Source of the DNA: Streptomyces toxytricini
GTDB taxonomy: Bacteria; Actinomycetota; Actinomycetes; Streptomycetales; Streptomycetaceae
Length of the DNA stretch: 64,000 bases
Assembly: GCF_014649915.1 (NCBI RefSeq)
Contig: NZ_BMTY01000019.1
Span: forward strand, 62,001 to 126,000
Reading direction: 5' to 3'
The first letter of the stretch is position 1. The number at the start of each line of letters is the position of its first letter. This document shows positions 27,696 through 36,896 of this stretch, piece after piece. Made by a program: the position numbers and the translations under genes. The notes beneath the pieces were generated by a model. That model searched no databases. It was given only the letters and a program-made list of their open reading frames with translations, and was not told where the DNA came from.

Positions 27696-30600
27696 TCAGC
27701 GGTTGCGGCGGCCGTTTTCGTCGTCTTCGGTGTCGTCGCGCGGGCCGAGCAGTTCGTCCGCCAGGGTCGGCATGTCGTCGTCCTCGGCGTCCTGCGCCCA
27801 CGACGGGCGTCCGGACCGGGGCCGGCCGGCTTCGTCGAGGAGCGGCAGTTCGCGGGTCACGTCGTCGTCGGCGTCCCGGAAGATGCCCGGCGGGACCCGG
27901 TCCGCCGGGTCGTGGTCGGGGCGCCGGGCCGTGGGCCTGACCGCCGAGTGCGCCTGCGGGCGGGGCCGGGGCGCGTCCGGGCGTACGGGCGGCAGGACGG
28001 CCGTCTCGTCGGCCGGGTCGGACGCCGGCACGGGCGGCAGCACGGAGGTCTCCGCCGCCGGGTCGACCCGGTCCGCGGCGGGCCCGGCCGGGTCCGCCTT
28101 CGGCATCGGCACCGTCTGCGTCACGTCGTCGGGGCGGACGACCCGCTTGTCCACCGGCGGCCGGACCACGGGGGTCTCCACCGTCACCGCGTCGTCCGGG
28201 TGCGGCTCCTTGGTCATGGAGATACGCGGGGCCGGCTCGGCGGGCGCGGCGGCAGGGGGCGCAGCGGCAGCAGCCGCGGCCTTGCGGGCCGCTTCCGCTG
28301 CGGCGGCGGCAGCCTGGGCCTCCGCCAGCCGACGGGCCTCCTCGGCCTTCAGCAGCGCCTCTTCGGCGCGCCGCTGCTTCTCCCGGCGCCGCTCCTCCGC
28401 CTCGGCGCGGAGCCGGGCCTCCTCCTCCGCCTGCAGGCGGAGCCGCTCCTGCTCGGCGGCGCGGGCTTTCGCCTCGGCCTCGGCGCGCAGCCGCTCGGCC
28501 TCGGCGCGGGCGCGCGCCTCCTCTTCGGCGCGCAGCCGCTCCTCCTCGGCCTTGCGGGCGGCCTCCTCCTCGGCGATGCGGCGCGTCTCGGCAGCCTCCG
28601 CCTCGGCCCGGCGGCGGGCCTCCTCGGCCTCGCGGGCCCGGCGGGCCTCCTCCTCGGCGCGCAGGCGCTCCGCTTCGGCCTTCCGCGCGGCCTCCTCCTG
28701 CGCGCGGCGCCGCGCCTCCTCCTCGGCCTTCCGGCGCGCCTCGACCTGGGCGACCGCCTCGGCCTCGGAGAGCGGGAGCATCCGGTCCAGGCGGTGGCGT
28801 ACGACGGTGGCCACCGACTCCGGGTCCTGTCCGGCGTCGACGACGAGGTAGCGGCCGGGGTCGGCCGCGGCCAGGGTGAGGAAGCCGGCCCGGACCCGCT
28901 GGTGGAACTCGGCGGGCTCGGACTCCAGCCGGTCGGGGGCCTCGGTGAACCGCTCGCGGGCGGTCTCCGGGGAGACGTCGAGCAGCACGGTCAGGTGGGG
29001 GACGAGCCCGTCGGTCGCCCAGCGCGAGATGCGGGCGATCTCGGTCGGGGACAGGTCGCGGCCGGCGCCCTGGTAGGCCACCGAGGAGTCGATGTAGCGG
29101 TCGCTGATGACGACGGCGCCGCGCTCCAGGGCGGGCCGGACCACCGTGTCGACGTGCTCGGCGCGGTCGGCGGCGTACAGCAGGGCCTCGGCGCGGTTCG
29201 ACAGCCCGGCGGAGGAGACGTCGAGCAGGATCGAGCGCAGCCGCTTGCCGACCGGGGTGGCGCCCGGCTCGCGCGTGACGACGACCTCGTGTCCCTTGCC
29301 CCGTATCCACTCGGCCAGGGCCTGGACCTGGGTGGACTTGCCGGCGCCGTCGCCGCCTTCGAGGGCGATGAAGAACCCGGAGCCGGCCGGGGCCTGGAGG
29401 GGCTCCCCGCCGCGCAGCGCGTCGCGCAGGTCGCGGCGCAGGGGTACGCCGCCCCGGTCGTCGGCCTTGGCGAGCACGATCACGGCGACCGGCAGCAGCA
29501 GGGCTCCGACGAGCATCAGCGTGTACGCGGCGCCCCCGTGCCGGAACACCAGGTCGCCGGCGGTCAGCCGGTGCGGGCCGATGCCGGCCGCCACCACGGG
29601 GGCGACGAGCGCGCCGAGGCCGACCGCGACCCGTACGACGGCCTGGAGGTGCTCGGTGGTGCGGCCGCGGCGGAGCTCCTCGGTCTCCTGGTCCAGCAGG
29701 GTGTGCCCGGTGTTCGCGGCGACGCCCGCGGCGGTGCCGGCGAGCAGTGACAGCAGCAGCACGGTCGCGGTGTCGGGCACCAGGCCGCTCAGCAGCAGCG
29801 CGGCGCCCTCGACCGCTATGGCGAGGGCCAGCAGCCGGCGCCGGGACAGGGCGGGCAGCACCTTCCCGGCCTGGGTGGCGCGGATGCCGGCGGCGGTGCC
29901 GCCGAGGAGGGCCAGGACGAGCAGCGCGAAGGCGGCGGGGCCGCCGCCGAGGCCGTACGCGTGCAGCACGGCGACGGCCGCGGCAGCGGATACGGCTCCG
30001 GCGACGGCCGCGCAGGCCAGGACGAACAGCGGGATGGAGCCGGTGCGCCCCTTGTCGGGCCGGTCTCCCGCCTTGGGGGCGCGCAGCCCCTCCAGCGGCG
30101 AGCGCGGCCGCGGGGTCCGGCTCTCGGGCAGGACCAGCGGGACGAGCAGCGACAGGGACGCGGCGAACAGTCCGGCGGCCACGTACGAGCCGAGGGCGGC
30201 CTGGTTCGCGGCGAGCCAGTCCACGCCGAGGGCGAGGGCCTTGCCGACCAGGGTGGCGGCGAGCAGCACGGCCGCGGCGACGGGCATCGCGGCGAACGAG
30301 GTACGCAGGGTGAGCCGGCGCAGCGCGTCGAGGTGGTCGGGCAGCGGCCGCACGGCGGCGCCCTCGGGCGGCGCGGCGGGCAGCAGGCCGGGGGCTGCGC
30401 TGTCCTTGGCCAGGGTCCACAGCCGCTCGGCGGCGCCGGCGACGAAGACGGTGGCCAGCAGCGCGGTCAGCGCATGCGCCGGGATCCAGTCGAGCCACAG
30501 CGGGGCGACGACGAACAGTCCGATCCGGAGCGCGTCGGCGGCGATCATCGTCCAGCGGCGGTCGAGCTTGCCGCCGGGGGCGACGAGCCCCGCGAGCGGG

Positions 30601-30917
30601 CCGAGCAGGACGGCGCCGAAGACCAGGGTCGCCGCGATGCGGGCGCCGAAGACGGCCGCGATCGTCAGGGCCCAGCCGCGGTAGCCACCGCCGAACACCT
30701 CCTGGGAGACGGCGGTCTGGAAGGCCAGCAGCACCAGGACCAGCAGGGCGAGGGCGTCGCCGATGCCGCTCACGAGCTGGGCGCTCCACAGCCGCCGCAG
30801 CCTGGGTGTGCGCAGCAGTGCGCGCACCGCCCGCTCGCGGGAGTCCGCGGCGAGGGCTTCGTCGTAGGAGGGGTTCACGGGGGCGGTCACGCCAGTCGGC
30901 TGCTCGGCTCGCGTCAT
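27696..30917 (-). CDS. tmk: Transporter-like membrane domain fused to dTMP kinase and coiled coil
   Basis: A 1073-residue fusion. Residues about 40-485 form about 12 transmembrane segments of MFS-like character; the function of this part is unknown. Residues about 513-715 are thymidylate kinase: P-loop EGGDGAGKST (520-529), SDRYIDSS (606-613) and a lid region. It phosphorylates dTMP to dTDP for DNA synthesis. Residues about 722-885 are an almost uninterrupted Glu/Arg/Ala coiled coil, and 890-1073 are Pro/Asp-rich and acidic. The ATG at 30917 is accepted with a weak GGGCGG site. Streptomyces tmk genes are often annotated as such fusions, but the kinase is usually a free cytosolic protein elsewhere. 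topA precedes it and holB follows. Confidence 0.9.
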   Translation of the reverse strand: MTRAEQPTGVTAPVNPSYDEALAADSRERAVRALLRTPRLRRLWSAQLVSGIGDALALLVLVLLAFQTAVSQEVFGGGYRGWALTIAAVFGARIAATLVFGAVLLGPLAGLVAPGGKLDRRWTMIAADALRIGLFVVAPLWLDWIPAHALTALLATVFVAGAAERLWTLAKDSAAPGLLPAAPPEGAAVRPLPDHLDALRRLTLRTSFAAMPVAAAVLLAATLVGKALALGVDWLAANQAALGSYVAAGLFAASLSLLVPLVLPESRTPRPRSPLEGLRAPKAGDRPDKGRTGSIPLFVLACAAVAGAVSAAAAVAVLHAYGLGGGPAAFALLVLALLGGTAAGIRATQAGKVLPALSRRRLLALAIAVEGAALLLSGLVPDTATVLLLSLLAGTAAGVAANTGHTLLDQETEELRRGRTTEHLQAVVRVAVGLGALVAPVVAAGIGPHRLTAGDLVFRHGGAAYTLMLVGALLLPVAVIVLAKADDRGGVPLRRDLRDALRGGEPLQAPAGSGFFIALEGGDGAGKSTQVQALAEWIRGKGHEVVVTREPGATPVGKRLRSILLDVSSAGLSNRAEALLYAADRAEHVDTVVRPALERGAVVISDRYIDSSVAYQGAGRDLSPTEIARISRWATDGLVPHLTVLLDVSPETARERFTEAPDRLESEPAEFHQRVRAGFLTLAAADPGRYLVVDAGQDPESVATVVRHRLDRMLPLSEAEAVAQVEARRKAEEEARRRAQEEAARKAEAERLRAEEEARRAREAEEARRRAEAEAAETRRIAEEEAARKAEEERLRAEEEARARAEAERLRAEAEAKARAAEQERLRLQAEEEARLRAEAEERRREKQRRAEEALLKAEEARRLAEAQAAAAAAEAARKAAAAAAAPPAAAPAEPAPRISMTKEPHPDDAVTVETPVVRPPVDKRVVRPDDVTQTVPMPKADPAGPAADRVDPAAETSVLPPVPASDPADETAVLPPVRPDAPRPRPQAHSAVRPTARRPDHDPADRVPPGIFRDADDDVTRELPLLDEAGRPRSGRPSWAQDAEDDDMPTLADELLGPRDDTEDDENGRRNR

Positions 30918-31001
30918 CCGCCCAGCCTATCCGCTGCGCCGGACGGCTGCGGATGCCTGTGGACAACCCCGGCGGCCCCTCCCCGCGGCCCGCCCCGGCA
31001 C

Positions 31002-31021
31002 CTCCCGGCGCACGCCGGGAG
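31002..31021 (-). terminator. 8-bp hairpin between topA and tmk
   Basis: CTCCCGGC and GCCGGGAG face each other across a 4-base loop, 106-125 bases past the topA stop. It is a weak-to-moderate terminator candidate. Confidence 0.5.
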
Positions 31022-31094
31022 CGTCGGCCCGAAGCCCCCCGGACGCGCGGCGGGGCCGGTACCCCGCGCGCACGCGCCGGTACCGCCCCGCCGG

Positions 31095-31126
31095 GGTCCT
31101 GCGGTCCTGCGGTCCTGCGGTCCTGC
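31095..31126. repeat. Four tandem copies of GGTCCTGC
   Basis: An 8-base unit repeats four times without error and abuts the topA stop codon (31127). It is a possible slippage tract in the 3' untranslated region. Confidence 0.9.
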
Positions 31127-33964
31127 CTACTCCTCGGCCGAGCCCGCCGCCGCGGCCGTCTTCTTCGCGGCGGCCGCCTTCGCGGTGGTCGTCTTCTTCG
31201 CGGCCGTCTTCTTCGCCGTCGTCGTCTTGGCCGCCGCCGTCTTCTTCGCGGCGGTCTTCTTCGCGGTCGTCGCCTTCTTCGCCGGGGCCTTCTTCACGGC
31301 CTTCTTGGCCGTCTTCTTCGCCGGCCCCTTCGCCCGCTTCTCGGCGAGCAGCTCGTAGCCGCGCTCCGGGGTGATCGTCTCGACGTCGTCGTCGCGCCGC
31401 AGCGTCGCGTTCGTCTCGCCGTCCGTCACGTACGGGCCGAAGCGGCCGTCCTTGACGACGACCGGCCGCTCGCTGACCGGGTCGGTGCCCAGCTCCTTCA
31501 GCGGCGGCTTGGCCGCCGCCCGCCCGCGGGCCTTGGGCTGGGCGTAGATCGCCAGCGCCTCGTCGAGAGTGATCGTGAAGAGCTGCTCCTCCGACTCCAG
31601 CGACCGCGAGTCCGTCCCCTTCTTCAGGTACGGGCCGTACCGGCCGTTCTGCGCGGTGATCTCCACGCCCTCGGCATCGGTGCCCACGGTGCGCGGCAGC
31701 GACATCAGCTTCAGGGCGTCGTCGAGGGTGACGGTGTCCAGGGACATCGACTTGAACAGCGAGGCGGTGCGCGGCTTGACGGCGTTCTTGCCGGTCTTCG
31801 GCGTGCCCTCGGGCAGGACCTCGGTCACGTAGGGCCCGTACCGGCCGTCCTTGGCGACGATCTGGTTGCCGCTGACCGGGTCGGCGCCCAGCTGGAACTC
31901 GCCGCTCGGCTTGGCGAAGAGCTCCTCCGCGTACGCGACCGTCAGCTCGTCGGGGGCGAGGTCGTCGGGCACGTCGGCCCGCTGGTGGCCCTCGGCGTCC
32001 TTCTCGCCGCGCTCCACGTACGGCCCGTAGCGGCCGACGCGCAGCACGATGCCCTCGCCGACCGGGAAGGAGGAGATCTCCCGGGCGTCGATCGCGCCGA
32101 GGTCGGTGACGAGCTCTTTCAGGCCGCCGAGGTGGTCGCCGTCGGCGGGCACGATGCCGGAGGCTTCCTCGGAGCCGAAGTAGAAGCGCTTGAGCCACGG
32201 CACCGCCTGTGCCTCGCCGCGGGCGATGCGGTCGAGGTCGTCCTCCATCTTGGCGGTGAAGTCGTAGTCGACGAGCCGGCCGAAGTGCTTCTCCAGCAGG
32301 TTGACGACGGCGAACGACAGGAAGGACGGCACGAGGGCCGTGCCCTTCTTGAAGACGTAGCCGCGGTCGAGGATCGTCCCGATGATCGACGCGTACGTCG
32401 ACGGGCGGCCGATCTCGCGCTCTTCGAGCTCCTTGACCAGCGAGGCCTCGGTGTAGCGGGCCGGCGGCTTGGTGGCGTGGCCGTCAGCGGTGATCTCGTC
32501 GGCGGCGAGCGCGTCGCCCTCCGCGACCTGCGGCAGGCGCCGCTCGCGGTCGTCGAGCTCGGCGTTCGGGTCGTCCGCGCCCTCGACGTACGCCTTCATG
32601 AATCCGTGGAAGGTGATCGTCTTGCCGGAGGCGGTGAACTCGGCGTCCCGGCCGTCGCGGGCCGTGCCGCCGATCCTGACGGTGACGGAGTTGCCGGTCG
32701 CGTCCTTCATCTGGGAGGCGACGGTCCGCTTCCAGATCAGCTCGTAGAGCCGGAACTGGTCGCCGGTCAGGCCGGTCTCGGCGGGCGTGCGGAAACGATC
32801 ACCCGAAGGGCGAATCGCCTCGTGCGCCTCCTGCGCGTTCTTGACCTTGCCCGCGTAGACGCGAGCCTTCTCCGGCAGGTAGTCGGCCCCGTACAGCTGC
32901 GTGACCTGCGCACGGGCCGCGGCCACGGCGGTGTCGGACAGCGTCGTGGAGTCGGTTCGCATGTAGGTGATGAAGCCGTTCTCGTACAGCTTCTGCGCCA
33001 CCTGCATGGTCGCCTTCGCCCCGAAGCCGAGCTTGCGCGAGGCCTCCTGCTGGAGCGTCGTCGTACGGAACGGGGCGTACGGGGAGCGGCGGTAGGGCTT
33101 GGACTCGACCGAGCGGACAGCGAAGGAGCTGTCCGCGAGGGCGGCGGCCAGGGCGCGCGCGTTCGCCTCGTCGAGGTGGAGGACCTCGGCGTTCTTCAGC
33201 TGCCCGTTCGCACCGAAGTCGCGGCCCTGGGCGACGCGCTTGCCGTCGACGGTGTTCAGGCGGGCGACGAGGGTCGACGGGTCGGAGGGGTCGCCGGCCC
33301 GGCCGGTGGAGAAGGTGCCGGTCAGGTCCCAGTACTCGGCGGAGCGGAAGGCGATGCGCTCGCGCTCGCGCTCGACGACGAGGCGGGTGGCCACGGACTG
33401 CACGCGGCCCGCCGAGAGCTTCGGCATGACCTTCTTCCACAGCACCGGGGACACCTCGTAGCCGTAGAGCCGGTCGAGGATGCGGCGGGTCTCCTGGGCG
33501 TCGACCATGCGCTGGTTCAGTTCGCGCGGGTTGGCGACGGCGTCGCGGATCGCGTCCTTGGTGATCTCGTGGAAGACCATGCGGTGGACGGGGACCTTCG
33601 GCTTCAGGACCTCCTGGAGGTGCCACGCGATGGCCTCGCCCTCGCGGTCCTCATCGGTGGCGAGGAAGAGCTCGTCCGATTCGGCCAGGAGCTCCTTGAG
33701 CTTCCTGACCTGGGCCTTCTTGTCGGCGTTGACGACGTAGATCGGCTGGAAGTCGTGCTCGACGTCCACGCCGAGGCGGCGCACCTCGCCCGTGTACTTC
33801 TCGGGTACCTCCGCGGCGCCGTTCGGGAGGTCGCGGATGTGCCCGACGCTCGCCTCGACGACGTATCCCGGGCCGAGGTAGCCCTTGATCGTCTTCGCCT
33901 TGGCAGGGGACTCGACGATGACGAGTCGGCGGCCGCCCTGTGCGGTCTCGCTAGTCGGGGACAA
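31127..33964 (-). CDS. topA: DNA topoisomerase I with Lys/Ala-rich tail
   Basis: A 945-residue type IA topoisomerase that relaxes negative supercoils. The TOPRIM domain has VIVESPAKAKTI (Glu18) and TDEDREGE (103-110); the catalytic tyrosine is Tyr334 in FITYMRTDST. C-terminal repeats carry four copies of a GRYGPYV/GRFGPYV motif instead of Cys4 zinc fingers. The last roughly 65 residues are a histone H1-like tail of AKKTAAKK repeats, which in Streptomyces TopA has been linked to high processivity. The start is TTG 33964 (encoded LSPTSETAQGG), with GGAGAG ten bases upstream; the 22-codon upstream extension is rejected. It lies upstream of tmk on the same strand. Confidence 0.95.
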   Translation of the reverse strand: MSPTSETAQGGRRLVIVESPAKAKTIKGYLGPGYVVEASVGHIRDLPNGAAEVPEKYTGEVRRLGVDVEHDFQPIYVVNADKKAQVRKLKELLAESDELFLATDEDREGEAIAWHLQEVLKPKVPVHRMVFHEITKDAIRDAVANPRELNQRMVDAQETRRILDRLYGYEVSPVLWKKVMPKLSAGRVQSVATRLVVERERERIAFRSAEYWDLTGTFSTGRAGDPSDPSTLVARLNTVDGKRVAQGRDFGANGQLKNAEVLHLDEANARALAAALADSSFAVRSVESKPYRRSPYAPFRTTTLQQEASRKLGFGAKATMQVAQKLYENGFITYMRTDSTTLSDTAVAAARAQVTQLYGADYLPEKARVYAGKVKNAQEAHEAIRPSGDRFRTPAETGLTGDQFRLYELIWKRTVASQMKDATGNSVTVRIGGTARDGRDAEFTASGKTITFHGFMKAYVEGADDPNAELDDRERRLPQVAEGDALAADEITADGHATKPPARYTEASLVKELEEREIGRPSTYASIIGTILDRGYVFKKGTALVPSFLSFAVVNLLEKHFGRLVDYDFTAKMEDDLDRIARGEAQAVPWLKRFYFGSEEASGIVPADGDHLGGLKELVTDLGAIDAREISSFPVGEGIVLRVGRYGPYVERGEKDAEGHQRADVPDDLAPDELTVAYAEELFAKPSGEFQLGADPVSGNQIVAKDGRYGPYVTEVLPEGTPKTGKNAVKPRTASLFKSMSLDTVTLDDALKLMSLPRTVGTDAEGVEITAQNGRYGPYLKKGTDSRSLESEEQLFTITLDEALAIYAQPKARGRAAAKPPLKELGTDPVSERPVVVKDGRFGPYVTDGETNATLRRDDDVETITPERGYELLAEKRAKGPAKKTAKKAVKKAPAKKATTAKKTAAKKTAAAKTTTAKKTAAKKTTTAKAAAAKKTAAAAGSAEE

Positions 33965-34232
33965 CTTGGCTCTTCTCTCCGGTCGGCACTCGGTCGCAGT
34001 ACGGCGACGCTGCGGAGTGTGACGGTACAACCCGCCCCCGTGTCAAACGGCACAAGCCCGCAACGGCCACTCGAACGGTAACCCGACTAGTGCCATTTCT
34101 GCCGCCCGGATACCCCGCCGGACCCGTCCCGATCACCGGCCCGAGTGGCCAGGGGGCCGTCTGGCCCCGCCCCCGCACCCCTCCTGACGTCAGGCTTTGC
34201 CCCGCGGACCGCGGCCGGCGGGGCGGGCGGAG

Positions 34233-34430
34233 TCAGACGTGTGCGAGGCACCACGCCCCGAGGGCCAGCGACGCCGCCGCGCCGAGTAGGGCCGCCGGGA
34301 GGGCGAGCGAGGGGCGCACGCCCTCGGCAACCGGCGCGCCGCGTCGCGCGCACGCCCCCGTCCAGGCCAGCAGGGCCGTCCCGTACAGCAGGAACACCAC
34401 CGCCGCGAACACCGCCGGACCGCGCTCCAT
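34233..34430 (-). CDS. Small two-helix membrane protein
   Basis: A 65-residue hypothetical with two hydrophobic helices (FAAVVFLLYGTALLAWTGA and LALPAALLGAAASLALGAWCLA) joined by a short basic loop. A GAGGGGGG site lies upstream of ATG 34430, and the gene sits between the methyltransferase and topA on the same strand. No family is recognised. It could be a real small membrane protein or a chance frame in GC-rich DNA; the good ribosome-binding site and clean topology favour the former. Confidence 0.6.
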   Translation of the reverse strand: MERGPAVFAAVVFLLYGTALLAWTGACARRGAPVAEGVRPSLALPAALLGAAASLALGAWCLAHV

Positions 34431-34569
34431 GCCGTTCCCCCCTCGTCGCCGGCGCCGCTCCGGGGGCCCCGGCGTCCCCCCGGCACCCCGGGGCCCCTCG
34501 GGCGTGCGCCCCGTCCGCCGCGGAGCCTGCCAGCCGCGGGGGAACGGCAGGCGAACCCCCGGTGACGGC

Positions 34570-36093
34570 TCAGCGGTCGGCGACCGGCTCCAGGAACCCC
34601 TGCTCGACGAGCAGCCGGATCGCCTCCGGGGTCCGGGCCCGCAGCCCCACCGGGTCCTCCTGCACCAGCTGCGCGATGGCGTCGAGGATCCGGCCCGCGC
34701 TGAGCGAGCCGTCGCAGACGCCCGCGAAGCCGGCCCCGACCGTGTCGACCTTGGTGGCCCGCCGCATGCCGCGGTTCTGCCGCAGCACCACGTGCTCCGG
34801 GTCCTCCGCGCCGGGCGCGCCGACCTGCTCCTGGACGACCTCGCCGGCCAGGGCGAAGCGGGCCTCCAGCAGGGCCGCGTCGTCGTGGTCGCGCAGGTAG
34901 TCCTGGCGGGCGAAGTGCGCCGCGACCGCGTCGCCGAGCGGCTGCTCCACCGGGTGCGGCCACTCCTCGACCACGATCGACGGCTCCTCCGCGCCGCTGC
35001 GGCGCAGCGTGATCCACCCGAAGCCGACCGCCTTGGTCTTGCGGGCCTCGAACTCGTCGAGCCATTCCTCGTACCGGCGCGCGTACTCCTCCGGCGCGGT
35101 GCGGTGGTCGCCCGCGTCGCGCAGCCACAGCTCGGCGTACTGGGTCACGTCCTGGACGTCGCGCTGGACGATCCAGGCGTCGCAGCCGCGCGGCACCCAG
35201 GAGCGGACCCGGTCCCGCCAGTCCTCCCCCTCGACGTGCTGCCAGTTGCCGAGGAACTGCGCGTAGCCGCCGGGGTTCAGGTGCGCGCCGGCCTGCTGGA
35301 CGAGCGTGCGGCACAGGTCGTCGCCGCCCATGCCGCCGTCCCGGTACGTCAGCCGGGCGCCGGGGGAGATGACGAACGGCGGGTTGGACACGATGAGGTC
35401 GTACGCGGCGTCCCCGACGGGCTCGAACAGCGACCCGAGGAGCAGCTCGGCCTCCGGCGCCCCGGACAGGGCGAGCGTCAGCCGGGTGAATTCCAGGGCG
35501 CGGGGGTTGACGTCGGTGGCGGTGACGCGGGTGGCGTGCCCGGCGGCGTGCAGCGCCTGGATGCCGGAGCCGGTGCCGAGGTCGAGGGCGGTGCCGACGG
35601 GGGTGCGCACGGTGATCCCGGCGAGGGTGGTGGAGGCGCCGCCGACGCCGAGGACGACGCCCTCCTCGCGCGAGCCGATCCCGCCGGCCCCGCCGACGGC
35701 GCAGCCGAGGTCGGAGACGATGAACCAGTCCTCGCCGTCCGGGCCGCCGTACGGGCGGACGTCGACGGCGGCGCGGACCGCGTCCCCGCCGCCGGCGTCC
35801 TCCGCGCGGTGCAGCCAGCCGTCGGCGAGAGCGGCCTCCAGCGGCAGCGCCCGCGCGGCGTCCGCGGACGGCACGGTCTGCCGGAGCAGGAACAGCCGGA
35901 CCAGGCTCGCGAGCGGGCTGCCGCCGGCGCTCCGTGTGGCGCGCAGGGCGGGCACGGTCTCGCTGCGGGCCAGGGCGGCGTAGGCGGGGGCGCCGAGCAG
36001 GTCGAGCAGCCCGTCGGCGGTGAAGCCGGCGGCGAGCAGCGCGGTGCGGAGTTCGGCGGCGCGGTCGGGCGTGGGGAGGCTGGAGGTACTCAC
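34570..36093 (-). CDS. Class I SAM-dependent methyltransferase (HemK/N6-adenine type fold)
   Basis: A 507-residue protein. The SAM motif is LDLGTGSG (171-178), the acidic residue after strand 2 is in TATDVNPRAL, and the catalytic motif is NPPF (237-240), as in HemK, RlmF and N6-adenine methyltransferases. The N-terminal 150 residues form an extra domain, and a long C-terminal domain (about 340-507) is rich in Trp/Arg. The target may be RNA, DNA or a protein Gln; this cannot be decided. The GTG start at 36093 lacks an obvious Shine-Dalgarno site, so the true start could differ slightly. An open frame running on to 39408 across hppA is noncoding. It follows the lipoprotein gene and a terminator. 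Confidence 0.88.
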   Translation of the reverse strand: MSTSSLPTPDRAAELRTALLAAGFTADGLLDLLGAPAYAALARSETVPALRATRSAGGSPLASLVRLFLLRQTVPSADAARALPLEAALADGWLHRAEDAGGGDAVRAAVDVRPYGGPDGEDWFIVSDLGCAVGGAGGIGSREEGVVLGVGGASTTLAGITVRTPVGTALDLGTGSGIQALHAAGHATRVTATDVNPRALEFTRLTLALSGAPEAELLLGSLFEPVGDAAYDLIVSNPPFVISPGARLTYRDGGMGGDDLCRTLVQQAGAHLNPGGYAQFLGNWQHVEGEDWRDRVRSWVPRGCDAWIVQRDVQDVTQYAELWLRDAGDHRTAPEEYARRYEEWLDEFEARKTKAVGFGWITLRRSGAEEPSIVVEEWPHPVEQPLGDAVAAHFARQDYLRDHDDAALLEARFALAGEVVQEQVGAPGAEDPEHVVLRQNRGMRRATKVDTVGAGFAGVCDGSLSAGRILDAIAQLVQEDPVGLRARTPEAIRLLVEQGFLEPVADR

Positions 36094-36166
36094 GCGTCCA
36101 TTGTGTCGGCCGGCGCCGCCGATCGGTGCGGCGCGCGGCCGGGCGCCCGGCAGGTGCCGCGGCGGA

Positions 36167-36191
36167 GGTCCGCCGGGCGGCCCGGCGGACC
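36167..36191 (-). terminator. 11-bp terminator after the lipoprotein gene
   Basis: Arms 36167-36177 and 36181-36191 are perfect complements with a 3-base loop, six bases past the lipoprotein stop. Confidence 0.85.
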
Positions 36192-36197
36192 GGTGGA

Positions 36198-36758
36198 TCA
36201 GCCCGTCGGTGCGGGGGCCGCGACCTTGCAGCCCTTCTGCGCGTTCAACGCCTTCGCCATGCCGCTCTCGTTGAGCTCGCCGAAGGCGTTCTTGCTGCCC
36301 TGGTTCGCCGCCTCGATGTCGCCGCTGAGAGCTTCGAGGCCGTCGGCGAACTTCGCCGGGTCCTTCGCGTCCAGCGCGTCGATCTTGGTCTTCACGTCCG
36401 CGTAGCCCTTGGCCGCCGCTTCGAAGCCGCCGGCCGACGCGTCGAGCGTGGACTGCCCGTCCTTGACGGGCGGGACGCCGGCGTCGCGCAGGGCCTTGGC
36501 CATCGCCGTGTACGCGTCGGCCTGCGTCTGGAAGGCGGCGGAGTCGACCCTCTGGACCTCGTCCGACTTGCTGTCCTGCGACGAGACCCGCTTCATCTCG
36601 GCGTTCGCCTTCTCGACCTTGTCCAAGTGCGGCTGCCACACGTCGCAGACCTTCTTGGCCCAGGCGTTGGCCTTCTCGTCGCCGTCGTCGCCGCAGCCGG
36701 ACAGCACGAGCACCAGCGCCGCACAGCCGGACACCGCGGCCGCAAGCTTCTTGTTCAC
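36198..36758 (-). CDS. Small secreted lipoprotein
   Basis: A 186-residue protein with N-terminal MNKKLAAAVSGCAALVLVLSGC. The lipobox LSGC gives acylated Cys22. The mature part is helical and charged, with conserved-looking Cys38 (KKVCDVWQPHLDKVEKANAEMK) and Cys177 near the end (QKGCKVAAP) that could form a disulfide. It is a Streptomyces 'small secreted protein' type; function is unknown. It is transcribed separately from hppA, with terminators on both sides. Confidence 0.85.
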   Translation of the reverse strand: MNKKLAAAVSGCAALVLVLSGCGDDGDEKANAWAKKVCDVWQPHLDKVEKANAEMKRVSSQDSKSDEVQRVDSAAFQTQADAYTAMAKALRDAGVPPVKDGQSTLDASAGGFEAAAKGYADVKTKIDALDAKDPAKFADGLEALSGDIEAANQGSKNAFGELNESGMAKALNAQKGCKVAAPAPTG

Positions 36759-36824
36759 CGGATCGGTCCCTTCGAGGAGGCTCTCCGCGGGGAAGATACA
36801 CGGCCGCCGTCGCCCGTCGTGGAA

Positions 36825-36866
36825 AGGCGGACGGGCGGCGCGCCCGTACGCGCCGCCCGTCCGCCT
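36825..36866 (-). terminator. 18-bp terminator after hppA
   Basis: Arms 36825-36842 and 36849-36866 are exact complements with a 6-base loop, followed on the minus strand by TTTCC. It begins 31 bases past the hppA stop. Confidence 0.9.
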
Positions 36867-36896
36867 CCGTGGTGTGCCGCCGCGGGTCCCTCCGGG

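Noticed and set aside
26818..30966. Minus-strand open frame of 1382 codons across tmk and holB
   Set aside because: Arg/Pro/Gly-dominated translation with no domain; it is an off-frame shadow of GC-rich genes that are recognised in another frame.
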